Shown here: positions 22,515 to 33,410 of the stretch, in pieces | Layout of the letters: every line of letters begins with the position of its first letter | How positions within the stretch are numbered: position 1 is the first letter of the stretch | Translations under genes and position numbers: made by a program | Assembly: GCA_028571685.1 (NCBI GenBank) | Contig: CM053146.1 | Span: forward strand, 25,021,431 to 25,085,430 | Source of the DNA: Heterohyrax brucei | Taxonomy: Eukaryota; Chordata; Mammalia; Hyracoidea; Procaviidae | Direction: 5' to 3' | DNA length: 64,000 bases | Notes under the pieces: generated by a model | What the model was told of the DNA's origin: nothing | Databases searched by the model: none | Seen by the model: the letters and a program-made list of their open reading frames with translations, nothing else

Positions 22515-25500
22515 ATGGCAGCACTGAACACATACTTATCAATAATTAGATTGAATGTGAATGTACTGAATACTCCAATAAAGAGACATCGAGTGACATC
22601 TTGGATCAAAAGATATAACCCATCCATATGTTGTCTATAAGAAACTCACTTGAGACTTAAAGATAGGAACAAATTGAAAATTAAAGGATGGAAGACTGTA
22701 TATCAATCCAACAATGAACAAAGAAGAGCAGGTGTTGCAATTCTAACCTCAGATAAAATTGATTTTAATGTAAAATCCACCATCGAGGACAAGGATAGAC
22801 ACTATTTGTTGCTGAAAGTTTCAGTACACAGCCGATTCGACGGCACTTGGCTTGGCGACTTGGCTTCAATATTAGAGCACCTAAATACATCAAAGATACC
22901 CTGACTACACTCAAAAGGAGATAGATCACTCCACAATGATAGTAGGAGACTTCAACACTCCACTCTCAGTATTGGACAGATTGTCTAGAAAAAAGCTCAA
23001 TAAAGACACAGAAGATCTGATTGCCACAATTAACCAACTAGACCTCATTGACATATACAGAATTTTCTACCCATAAGCAACAACTACAGCTTCTTCTCCA
23101 GTACACATGGAACGTTTTCCAGAACAGACCATGTGTTAAGACGTAAAGCAAATCTCAACAAAATCCATACATTTGAATTACTGCAAAGCATCTTCACAGA
23201 CTGCAAAGCCATTGAAGTCGAAATCAATAGCAGAAAAAACATAGACAGTGGAACCCATGGAAACTGAACAATACCTTGCTCAAAAAACCATGGATTACAG
23301 AAGAAATCAAGGATGAAATACAGAAAGTTGTGGATTCCAATGAGAATAAAACCACTTCCTACAGGAACCTGTGGGATACAGCCAAAGCAGTGCTAAGAGG
23401 TCAGTTTATCTCCACAAATGCACACATCTGGAAGGAAGAAAGAAACTGAATCAAAGACCTGATCCTACAGTTTGAACAAGTAGAGTGAGAACAACAGGGG
23501 AACCTCTCGGGCACTAGAAGAAAACAGATCATAAAGATTAAAGCAGAACTAAACAATAAGAGAATAGAAGAACAATTGAAGAAACTAAAAAGACCAAAAG
23601 CTGGTTTTTTGAAAAGATCAACCAAATTGACAAACCGTTGGCGAAACTTACTAAAGAGAAACAGGAAAGGAAACAAATAACCCAGATAAGAAATGAGAGG
23701 GAAGAGCTGTCACAACAGATCCATCAGAAATCAAAAATATAGCTGAATACTATGAAGGACTGTATTCTATCAAATTTGAATACCTAAAAGTGGACAAACT
23801 CCTTGATTCATGTCACCTACTGAAATTATCACAAGGTGAAACAGCACTACTTAATAAACCCATCACAGAGGAAGAGATTGAAAAAGTCATCAAAAAACTG
23901 CCAAATAAAAAAGTCTGGGCCCAGATGGCTTCACTGCAGAATTCTACCAAGCTTTCAGAGAAGAGTTATCTACAATACTACTGAGACTATTTCACAGTAT
24001 TGAAAGGGATGGAATACTCCCAAATTCATTTTATGAAGCCAGCATAACCCTGATATCAATGCCAGAGAAAGACCCACCCAAAAAGGAGAACTACAGACTG
24101 ATATCACTCATGAATCTAGATGCAAAAATCTTAAACAAAATTCTTGCCACTAGAATACAACAACATATCAAAAAAATAATCCATCATGACCAAGTTGGAT
24201 TTATACCAGCGATGCAAGGCTGATCCAACATCAGAAAAACAATTCATGTGATCAACCACCTAAAGAACACAAAAGACAAGAATCACCTGATCTTGTCTAT
24301 TGATGCAGAAAAGGCATTTGATAAAGTCCAACACCTATTCATCATAAAAACTCTAAGCAAAATATGAATAGACAGCAAACTCCTCAGTGAAATATGGGCC
24401 ACTTATGCAAAGCCAACTGCCTACGTCATCCTGAAAGGAGAGAGGCTTAAGCAGTTTCCCTTGAGAACAGGAACTAGACAAGGATGCCCCCTCTCACCTC
24501 TCCTATTTGACATTGTACTAGAAGTTCTGGCCAGAGAAATTAGACAAGAACTAGGAATAAAGGGCATCTGCATAGACAAAAAGGAATTAAAATCCTTCTA
24601 TTTGCAGATGACATGATTGTATATAAAGAGAATCTTAAAGAATCCGTCAAGAAACTACTCAGACTAATAGAAGAGTTCGGCAAAGACTCAGGATACAAGA
24701 TAAACATAAGTAAATCAGTAGGACTCCTTTATACCAACAAGAAGATTATTAAGGAAGAAATCACCAAGTAAATACTATTTACTATAGCCCCTAAGAATAT
24801 AATATACCTAGGAATAAATTTAACCAGAGAAATAACAGACCTTTAATAGAAGGCCTTAACTACAAGAAAATAAGAAAGACTTACATAAACGAAGAAAGCT
24901 ACCGGGATCATGGACAGAAAGACTTAACATTGTGAAAATGTCTATTTTACCCAAAGCAATTTACTTATATAATGCAATCTCAATACAAGTTCCAGTGTCA
25001 CTTTTTAATGAGATGGAAAAACAACTCACTGACTTTGGAAAGGGAAGAAGCCCTAGATAAGCAAAGCACTACTGAAGAAGAAGAACACACTGGGAGGCCT
25101 CTCACTACCCAACTGTAGAACCAACTACACTGCCACAGTAGTCAAAATGGCCTGCTACTGGTACAAAAAGAGACAGATAGAGCAACGGAACAGAATTGAG
25201 ACCCCAGAGATGACACCATCTTCCTAGGAACAGTTGGTATTTGACAAAGGCTGTAAGCCATTAAACTGGGATAAAAACAATCTCTTCAACAAGTGGTGCT
25301 GGCAAAATTGGATATCAATCTGCAGTAAATTGAAACAATACCCATGTCTCATACGTTATGCAAAAACCAACTCAAACTGGTTAAAAGACCTAAATATCAA
25401 ATCTAAAACGATAAAGCTCATCCAAGAAAAATTAGGAACAACAATGGAAGTTTTAATACACAAAGTAGACAGACTTCAAAATCTGACAAACCAACCCCAA

Positions 25501-26415
25501 TAAACAGAAGAGAAAATAGACAAATGGGAACTACTAAGAATCAATCACTTGTGCTCATCCAAAGACTTTATCAATAGATTTAAAAGACCACCCACAGAGT
25601 GGGAAAAAATATTTGGCAACTCTATGTCAGACTGACATCTAATCTCTGTAATCTATAATGTACTGTAAAATATCAATAATAAAAAGATAAATAATCCAAT
25701 TAAGCGATGGGGAAAGGAGATGGACAGACACTTCTCTAAAGAGGAGATCCAGGCAGCCAAAAAACACATGTGGGCATGTTCATGATCATTAGCTATTAAA
25801 GAAATTTAGATCAAAACTACAATGAGATACCATCTCACACCAACAAAGTTGGCCATGATCCAAAAAATGGAAAACAACAAATGCTGGAGAGGCTGTAGAG
25901 AAATTGGAAGTCTCCTATACTGCTATTGGGATTGCAAAATGGTGCAACCTCTTTGGAAAGCCATCTGATGCTTCCTTAAAAAACTGGAAATAAATATACC
26001 ATTTGACCCAGTAATTCCACTGCTCGGAACATATCATACAGAATCAAGGCCATTCACAGCAACTGATACATGCACACAAATGCTTATCGCAGCACAGTCC
26101 ACAATAGCAAAAAGATGGAATCAACCTAGATGTCTAACAACAGAGGAATGGACGAGTAAACTATGGTATATATACTCAATGGAACACTATGCAATGATAA
26201 AGATCAATGATGATTTTAGGACACATATCATAACCTGGTTTCAACTGGAAGACATTATGCTGAGTGAAAGTAGTCAGCAGCCAAAAGACAAATATTGTAT
26301 GAGACCCCTACTACAAGAACTTAAAAACAGACTCATACATAGAAGAAAAGACTCTGATGGCTGCATGAGTGGGGAGGGAGGAAGGGAGAGGGTGAAGAGT
26401 TATTTAGATATTTGA
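22515..26415 (+). pseudogene. L1 copy 2 ORF2 (endonuclease-reverse transcriptase), broken
   Basis: ORF2p nicks DNA at TTTT/A-like sites and reverse-transcribes L1 RNA there. The span of 3.9 kb matches the usual about 1275 codons. Seen: endonuclease start MAALNTYLSIIRLNVNVLNT with the conserved Asn, and the ETH motif (Glu catalytic); reverse transcriptase blocks with [10 protein letters not shown] and LFADDMIVY at 24598-24624, so the catalytic Asp pair is still coded though in a shifted frame; and the C-terminal Cys-rich region near 25880-25935 ([17 protein letters not shown]). More than ten frame breaks prevent expression. Confidence 0.9.
22832..22864 (+). repeat. Micro-fragment of SINE 3' end in L1 ORF2
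   Basis: CCGATTCGACGGCACTTGGC plus TTGGCGACTTGGC. It replaces part of the endonuclease coding sequence between KVSVHS and the later RAPKYIK-type block. The SINE body is absent. Confidence 0.7.
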
Positions 26416-27298
26416 TAGAAAGTTGGCTGGGTGAAATCTGTGACAGCACACATTAGAAAAAGATCAGTTTTAATTAAACTTCAACATAACATGACTATTT
26501 CTCCCATCTTAACTCAATATTGCAAGGACGGAGTAGCTCAGTGCGGGTCTGGGGACCATGCTTTCAGGGGACATGAAGGCCAGTTGGTGTAACTAGCATT
26601 TTGCTAAGAGAGTCTTCTGTACCCCAAATTCATGAGTAGTGTCTGGGATCTGAAAAGCTGCCAAACTGTCATCTGAGATACACCAAATTGTCCCAACTCA
26701 GCAGGATTGGATGACCTCCAAGGACCAAAACAACATGGGGCAAGAAGAACCCAGAAGACAGAGAGACCCACATGAGCAGGTGACTACATCAACATGTGAC
26801 CAGAAGAACTGGATGGTGCCCAGCCACCACCAGTGATAGCTGTGATCAGGCTCACAAAGTTGAGTCTCACTGGCAACACAAAAATAAAAAGGGGTGCATC
26901 CTGAGATCTCCACTAAAAGACCACAGTTGATGGTCCCGGGGCCTTGGGGTTCCACTGGGAGCATGACCTCTGGCCCAGATGCTGCTTCTGTCCATAAATC
27001 ATAATGGAGTCAACTCTTTGGACAGAAATGGATTGGACTTGGTGACACAGAGTGACCATATCATGTATGCACTCTATGGTTCTGTGCATCTATAGGATGT
27101 GATCTGGCTGACCTCTTACTGGACACCAGGGAGGGAGTAGAGAGGAGGGCACAGGAGATTGTTAGGAGAATATGACATGTACATAACAGAGAGGAGTGTG
27201 CTGTCACCAGGCAGGGAGAGCAGGGGGAGCTCCTCATTGGCAGGTATGCAAATGCATACGGGATTGTATATTTTCACTCAAGCATGATTAAAAAAAAA
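26416..27298 (+). other. L1 copy 2 3' UTR and A-tail
   Basis: Contains GACAGCACACATTAG, the purine-rich GGAGGGAGTAGAGAGGAGGG block, GCAGGGAGAGCAGGGGGAGC, and the end GTATATTTTCACTCAAGC followed by an A-run. The same order recurs at 28262-28376, 28462-29273 and 51530-52437, and on the minus strand at 36004-36580. Confidence 0.85.
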
Positions 27299-28261
27299 TG
27301 ACAACACTAAGCTCACACCTATCAATAATGACATTGAATGTAAGTGCACTAAATGCACCAATAAAGGAAGGAGAGTAGTAGACCGGATTAAAAAAAATGA
27401 TCCATCTATGTGCTTCCTACAGGAGACACACCTTGGGCTGAAAGATATAAACAAGCTACAATTCAAAGGATAGAAAAAAATTATCAGGCTAACGATATTC
27501 AAACAAGAGCAAGAGTGGCAATACTAATCTCTAACAAAATAGACTAAAGTCAAATCCACCAACTGGACTGATTTAAACACTATAATGGTTAAAGTCTCAA
27601 CACAGCAGAAGGACATAACTATGTTAAATATCTATACACCCAATGATGGGGCTACAAAATACACGAGACAAACACTATCCACACTGAAAACAGAAATAGA
27701 CCCAACAATAGTAGGAAAATTCAACGCAGCACTCTGAGTGAAAGACAGCACATCTAGAAAAAATCTCAGACATAGAAGATGTAAGTGCCACAATCAATCA
27801 GCTTGATCTCACAGACATGGAGAACACTCCATCCAACAGCAACTAAATATGCTTTATTTTTCAATACATACCACATGGAACATTCTCCAAGACTGACCAG
27901 GTATTAGGGCACAGATAAATCCTTGAAAAAAGTCAAAGTTTTGAAATAATACAAAGCTTCTTTTCAGACCATAAAAAACTATAAATGTAGAAATTAATAA
28001 CAGAAAAAAAAGGGAAAAAATTTTTAAAAAAGGAACTAAGCATTTTGCTCAAGAATGGCTGGGTCATAGAAGAAATCAAAGATGGAATAAAGAAATTCCA
28101 GTTGAAGGAGTCAAGAAGATCAAAGCTATTTTTTTTAAGATCAAAGAAATTAATAAGCCGTTGGCCAAATGACAAAAGAAAAACAGCAGACAAAACAAAT
28201 AACCCAGATTAAGAGTTGAGATGGATGATAGCACAGCTGCCCCAAATGAAGTTAAAAGAAT

Positions 28262-28390
28262 CATAACACTGGACAGGAAGAGCAGTGGAAGCTGCATATA
28301 GGTGGGCATGTAAATTTATACGGGAATATACATTTTCACTCAGTCATATTAAATAAAAACAAAACAAAACAAAACATAAAAGAACACTTG
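28262..28390 (+). mobile_element. 5'-truncated L1 tail (about 115 bp) inside L1 copy 3
   Basis: GCAGTGGAAGCTGCATATAG ... CATTTTCACTCAGTC then an A-rich (AAAAC)n tail: the last bases of an L1 3' UTR. AAAAGAATCATAACACT before and AAAAGAACACT after look like a decayed target duplication. Confidence 0.7.
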
Positions 28391-28461
28391 GTGCTCACAC
28401 ACACACACACACAAAATTATACTCTAATAAATTTGAAAAGGAAATGGAAAATTTTTTAAAA
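28391..28461 (+). other. L1 copy 3 ORF2 sliver with (AC)n run
   Basis: (AC)n at about 28397-28413, then TACTCTAATAAATTTGAAAA coding for LYSNKFE, the ORF2 stretch expected at this point. It shows that two separate insertions flank it. Confidence 0.6.
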
Positions 28462-29273
28462 ATAACAATCACCTTGAAAGCTCTTCCAATCTTAATCCAG
28501 TGTTGCAAGGATAGAGTAGCAGGGGTGGGGATTTGAGGACCACGCTCTCACAGGACACTGAGGCCAATTGGCATAACTAGCATATTGCTAAGACAGTCTT
28601 CTGCACCCCATATTGGTGAGTGACATCTGTGGTCTTAAAAGTTAGCAAGCTGCCATCTAAAGTACACCACATGGTCCCAACTCAGCTGGAACAGATGATC
28701 ACCGAGGACAACAATGGCATGAGGGAAAAAGAACTCAGAAGACCAAAAGACCTACTTGAATGGGTGACTATATCAACATGTGACCAGGAGAACCAGATGG
28801 TCCCTGGCAAACACCAATGATAGCCGTGATGAGGCTCACAATGTTAAGTCCCAGAGGCATCATGAGAAAAAAAGGGGTGCACCCTAAGAACTCCACAAAA
28901 GAACTGTAACTGATGGTTTGAAGGCCTGGAGATTCCTCTGAGAGCATGCCCCCTAGACCTGATGCTGCCTCTGGTCATATATCATTATTGAGGTCAACTC
29001 TTCTGACAAGAATGGATTGGACTTAGGGACACAGAGTGTCCATGTCATGTGTGCACTTTATGGTTCTATGCATCTATAGGCTGTTTTCCTACTGGCCTCT
29101 TACTAGAAGGGAGTGGAGAGGAGGGGACAGGAGATTGTTAAGAGGATATGACATGTATAGAACAGAAGGGAGGAGTGTGCTGTCACCAGGCAAGGAGACC
29201 AGAAGGAGCTGTAGATAGGCGGACATGCAAATTTAAATTGGATTGTGCGCTTTTACTTAATCACAGTAAAAAA
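28462..29273 (+). mobile_element. 5'-truncated L1 3' UTR insertion inside L1 copy 3
   Basis: Starts near CTTCCAATCTTAATCCAGTG and ends CTTTTACTTAATCACAGT plus A-run. The order equals the 3' UTR of copy 2. Target-site-like repeats AAAAATAACAATCACCT and AAAAAAACCCACCT flank it. Confidence 0.75.
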
Positions 29274-30211
29274 ACCCACCTCCCCAAACTAGCAAAAACA
29301 GACATAGAACAACTAAACAAATTCATCAAAGAAGAGGAGATTGAAAAAGTAATTTAAAAAACTCCCAACTAAAAAAAGGTCTGGGCCTTATGGTTTCACT
29401 GGAGAATTCTACTAAATAATCAGAGAAAAGTTAATATCACTCTTACTAACAGTATTCCATAGCATAGAAAAGGATGAAATACTTCCAAATTCATTCTATG
29501 AAGTCCGTATAACCCTGATATGAAAGCCAGATAAAAAGAGCCCCCCCCTAAAAAAAAGAAAGACAAATTACAGACCAATATCTCTCATTAACTTGGATTC
29601 AAAAATCTTCAACAAAATTCTAGCTAATAGAATTCAGCAACATACCAAAAAAAGTTCACTATGACCAAATAGTATTTATACCAGGGATGCACAGATGGTT
29701 CAATATTAGAAAACAATTAATGTAATCAACCACATAAATGAAACAAAAGACAAGTATAACTTGATTTTACCAATCAATGCAGAAAAGGCGTTTGATAAAG
29801 TCCAACACTGATTTGTGTTAAAACCCCAGCAAAATAGGAATAATGTAAGGGAAATTCCCCAACATAACAACATAACAAGTGGTATCCATGCAAAATCAAC
29901 AGCAAACATCATCCTAAATGGAGAGAAGTTGAAAACACTCCCTTTGAGAACAGGTACCAGACCAAGATGTCCATTGACACCCCTATTATTCAACATTACT
30001 CTGGAGGTCCTAGCCAGAACAATCAGGCATGATAAAAAAATAAACAGCATCCAAACCAGAAAAGAATAAGGTAAAGTTTCTCTGTCGGTATACAACGTGA
30101 TATTTTTTACATGTAAATCCCTGAAGAATCCATAAATAAACTACTGGAACTAATAGAAGAACTAACAAGATATCAGGACACGAGATAAACATACACAAAT
30201 ACATTAGATTC

Positions 30212-30747
30212 TGTTTTAATCAGCTAGTGCTGCTCTAACAGAAATACCAGAGTGGATGGCTTTAACAATGGAAAGTTTATTCTTACACAATCCGGTAGGC
30301 TACAAGTCCAAATTCAGGATGTCCACTCCAGGGGAAGGCTTTCCCTCCTGTCAGCTCTGGAGGAAAGTCCAGTATTACATCAGTCTTTATCCAGGGAGCA
30401 TCTTGGTGTAGGAACCTCAGGTCTGAAAGACACACTCTTCTCCTGGTGCTGCTTTCTTGATGGTGTGAGGTTCCCAACTGTCTGCTTACTTCCCTTTCCT
30501 CTTATCTCTTATAGGACAAAAGGATTAAGGGTGGGACAGGCCATACTCCAGAGAAACTCCCTTTACAGTGGAGTAGGGAGGTGATCTTACAAAGGGATTT
30601 ACAGTTCCACCCTGATCCTTTAACATACAGCATGGGAAATTCACAAAATGGAGAACAACAATAGAATCATGGCCCAGCCACAAGGCTACACACATTTTTG
30701 GGGGGACACAATTCAATCCATGATGGGACACAATTCAATCCATGACA
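30212..30747 (-). mobile_element. Solo LTR, ERVL-MaLR-like, perfect 5-bp duplication
   Basis: On the plus strand it reads TGTTTTAATCAGCTAGTGC ... AATCCATGACA. It is flanked by GATTC at 30207-30211 and 30748-30752, the 5-bp duplication expected for ERVL/MaLR integration. Near its LTR 5' end, GGGACACAATTCAATCCATGA is tandemly doubled (about 30704-30746). Its insertion splits L1 copy 3 ORF2. The 110-codon frame from 30252 is LTR sequence. Confidence 0.92.
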
Positions 30748-31211
30748 GATTCCTTTACACCAGCAAAGAGACAATCAAACAGGAGATCTCAAATTCATTA
30801 CATTTACTATAGCCCCCAAGATGATACAATACCTAGGGATAAATCTAACCAGAGATATAAAAGATCTATGCAAAGAAAACTGCAAGACTCTACTGCATGA
30901 AACTAAAAGAAACACGCATAAGTGGAGAAACTTACCTTGCTCATGGATAGAAATACTTAACATTTTGAAAATATCTGTTTTACCCAAACTAATCCATACA
31001 TACAATAGAATCCCAGCACATATTTCAATGTCATTTTTTAATGAGATGGAGAAAAAAAATCACCAACTTTGTATAGAATTGGAAGACGCTGTAGATAAGT
31101 AAAGCATTACTGAGGAATAAGAACAAAGGGGAGGCCTGGCACTGCCTGACTTCATACCTATTACACTGCCACAGTAGTCAAAACAGCCTGGAACTGGTGC
31201 AAAAATAAATA

Positions 31212-31762
31212 CACATACTCATCTTCCTTCATTAGCCAGGATGCAGGACATGTCTGCTCTGGTTACACAGGCTAATGAGCTGTCCTCTTTCCGCAGAGCT
31301 CTTATATAACCCAGTTAAAAAATATCAGCCTTGTAAGTAAAATTCCATTGCTCCAAACTTATCCTGACAAGTCCAGAGCTGTGAAATACAGCATTCTTAG
31401 GCCCCTATTTCCAGATCTCGTCCCAATCTTTTTAGTCCTTCTCTAGGACGAACGTGAATGACAGTGAATTGTCACAAGTGATCTTCTGGCAGGCTCTAAC
31501 CTTTCCCTGTACTATACCTCTATTAAGAATAAACCTAAAGGACTTTCCTATGAGACAACCTATAATTCTCTGCTTGTTGCAAATCTATAAAATTCAATCT
31601 CAAACCTTCATGACAAGTGACAGTAAGAGCTCTCAGAGAGGAGGCTTTCTCTCTTGAAATATGGCTGCAGAAACCACTCAAGTGCTAAATAACCTAGCAA
31701 CTGAGACTGGAGTTGCTGCTGGCAATTATTATTATTAAAACTATCTTTATTTAAAAACACTA
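31212..31762. other. Unassigned; possible unclassified LTR or unique DNA
   Basis: L1 homology stops after CCTGGAACTGGTGCAAAAA. What follows contains CTTATATAACCC, a TATA-like string, and GAATAAACC but I cannot place it in a family. Confidence 0.35.
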
Positions 31763-31825
31763 ACCAAGAAACCCAAACCCATTGCCACTGAGTTGATTCT
31801 GACCCACAGCAACTCTGTTTTAGGT
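31763..31825 (-). mobile_element. AfroSINE fragment
   Basis: AACCCAAACCCATTGCCACTG and GACCCACAGCAACTCTG are the 3' end of an AfroSINE read on the minus strand. The body is missing. Confidence 0.8.
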
Positions 31826-31856
31826 AATAAGAACAAATACAGTGTTAAATAAGTAA

Positions 31857-32025
31857 AACCAAAACCAGAACCCACTGTTGTCAAGTTGATTCCTACTCAT
31901 GGTGACCCTACAGGACAGATCAAAACTTCCCCAAGGGGTTTCTAAGGAGCATCTGGCAGATTTGAACTGTGTTGACCTCTTGTTTAGCAGAAGAGGTACT
32001 TAACCACTATACAACCAGGGTTTCC
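31857..32025 (-). mobile_element. AfroSINE
   Basis: Complete minus-strand copy from AACCCACTGTTGTCAAGTTG to AACCAGGGTTTCC, with TTAAATAAG / TTAAATAAA flanks as probable target duplication. Confidence 0.9.
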
Positions 32026-32666
32026 TAATTAAATAAAAACAGCAAAAATGAAAAGAGGAGAATCTATATTATTTTAAAGCGAGGAAACACAGTTGTCCTG
32101 TCGTGGTTGTGGATGCTCAGGGGTCAGGTACAGTAAAAGCAGAATCACAACTTCTGGCTTAATTTCAAGTTGCTGCCATCCATGTCATCTCTTTAAAGGA
32201 GCAGGCACTGTTATAACTGATATTTTAACTGGCTCTTCTCAGCATTTACACCCAGTTTGATTTGTGTATTCAAGTTGTCAAGCACCCCCCCCCCCCCCAG
32301 TTTCCATACTCTTTCCTTCCATCTGGAAGCTTCTTGGGGAAACTGTTTTTGGTTTTCCTGAATGTGAGTATTTTTACCTATACTATCTGTGAATTCCTTC
32401 TGACACTGTCTTGCACTCTTTTGTGATGTTCTTAAGAAGATGTTTGTATTGGTCACTTAAGATTAAAGGGAACTTGATATATTTTTGAGTGACTATTTCC
32501 TGTTCTTGGAATCATGTTGTCATCATTTCTTGAAGAACAGGTTTAGGGGCTTTCACTTTTCTGTTCTTTTTGGAAAAGATCTATCATATCCCAAGAGAAG
32601 AGGTGAAGTTGTTCAGACATTTATTAAGTAATGCCAAGCTCTGAGTCTGCAAATTCTGAGGACTTC
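32026..32666. other. Unassigned; poly-C tract
   Basis: Contains a C homopolymer at about 32284-32299. No recognised element or gene. Confidence 0.4.
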
Positions 32667-33410
32667 TGTGGAGGGCGGACCCCTGACATGAGGATCAAGG
32701 AAGATGCCTTCTAAGAGGGGCTTCACAACCCCCTCGGCTTATGAAATTATACTGGGAAAATCTGGCCAGAAACTTCTAAGGAAAAGAGCCTGGAGGAATG
32801 GATTTCAATACAGCATGCCTGAAAGCACCGAGGCCTGCCCAGCTCCACTGACTTCCCCCAACTGCACTTCCCCCCCATGTGAAAAGAATTATCCTTTTTA
32901 GAACAGTTTAAGAAAAGCATAAGGTGGGGGATGGTAGGTGTTTACTGTCCCCGCAGGAGATAAAATAAAGAGCAAAGCAGGGCCAAATAGAGATTATAAC
33001 CTTTAGACCCTTCCTCCTGTACATTTTAACCTTGAGGTATAAGTAGGGCTGATTGAGCTCGGGGCATAACTTTGTTTTCACTGTCAATTATCACCACAAC
33101 ACACCTGCCTCGGGCCGTTATCTAGAAAGTCTTGACAATTAACAAGATCACGAGGTTTCAGCTTCAAGTTAGCTAATTGCTTATGTGGTCAGTGGGCAGG
33201 GTGAAACTCACGTCACTTTGACTATAAAAATAAAGACAGTCCTTTTCGGGCCACCGTTCTCCAAAACTCTTTCCTGTCTCTCTCAATTCTTTTCCCGCAG
33301 ACGCCTCTTCCTCCCTCCATGCGTGACCCCAAAAAGATGTCAGGGCTGGCTCCCGGCAGACTTCTCTCCTCCCCAGGTGACTCCAGGGCCTTGTCAGATT
33401 GTGTAATCAA
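32667..33410 (+). mobile_element. Probable retroviral-type solo LTR (family not named)
   Basis: GC-richer than its surroundings. It starts TGTGGAGGGCGGACCCCTGAC and holds, in order, a U3-like region, a CRE-like TCACGTCAC (33208-33216), a TATA box (TATAAAAA at 33223-33230), then pyrimidine-rich U5-like sequence with CCTCCCTCCATGCGTGACCCC, ending near GATTGTGTAATCA. This is the arrangement of a class I ERV LTR of roughly 740 bp. Ends are uncertain and I saw no target duplication or internal region. Confidence 0.5.
33208..33230 (+). promoter_or_regulatory. CRE-like site and TATA box of the putative LTR
   Basis: TCACGTCAC lies 8 bases before TATAAAAA. Together they form the clearest polymerase II promoter-like arrangement in the window. 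Activity is not shown. Confidence 0.5.

Larger units (their letters stand above)
20115..27298 (+). mobile_element. L1 copy 2, near full-length (about 7.2 kb), inactive
   Basis: It has a 5' UTR (20115-21151, start GGGACAGAGTCAAGATGGTG), ORF1 (21152-22036), an inter-ORF spacer, ORF2 (22515-26415), a 3' UTR (26416-27290) and an A-run ending at about 27298. All parts are in normal order, so this is a complete insertion rather than a 5'-truncated one. The 5' edge abuts L1 copy 1 and the 3' edge abuts L1 copy 3. I see no target duplication, so one or both junctions may have been altered after insertion. Several frameshifts and stops make it non-autonomous. A short SINE-tail piece sits in ORF2 at 22832. 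Confidence 0.9.
27299..31211 (+). mobile_element. L1 copy 3, 5'-truncated at ORF2 start, with three later insertions
   Basis: It begins at the ORF2 ATG (ATGACAACACTAAGCTCAC). The endonuclease part runs to about 28262, then two inserted L1 tails, then the reverse transcriptase part from about 29274 (LAKTDIEQLNKFIKEEEIEK) to about 31211, split by a MaLR-like LTR at 30212-30747. It ends within ORF2 before the Cys-rich region, so the 3' part is lost. It is more decayed than copies 2 and 4 and belongs to another lineage, closer to the L1 at 57615. Confidence 0.8.
27299..31211 (+). pseudogene. L1 copy 3 ORF2 remnant
   Basis: Endonuclease: MTTLSSHLSIMTLNVSALNA start and the RRHTLG block. Reverse transcriptase: the frame at 29815-30069 reads [20 protein letters not shown] and [21 protein letters not shown], where the usual RQGCPLSP carries Gln-Gly to Pro-Arg changes. 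The FADD region near 30075-30100 is unrecognisable, so the catalytic Asp pair is lost. The thumb region is represented by WRNLPCSWIEILNILKISVL at 30920-30990. Confidence 0.8.

Noticed and set aside
19870-27530. A 230-bp target duplication flanking L1 copy 2
   Set aside because: The ORF2 starts at 19885 and 27299 look alike but differ too much (different L1 lineages) to be copies made at insertion.
31212-31762. LTR of a named family
   Set aside because: A TATA-like string and a polyadenylation-like string are not enough. I could not find ends or relatives in the window.
32284-32299. Poly-C tract as a functional element
   Set aside because: A simple homopolymer with no supporting context. Its length may also be unreliable in sequencing.
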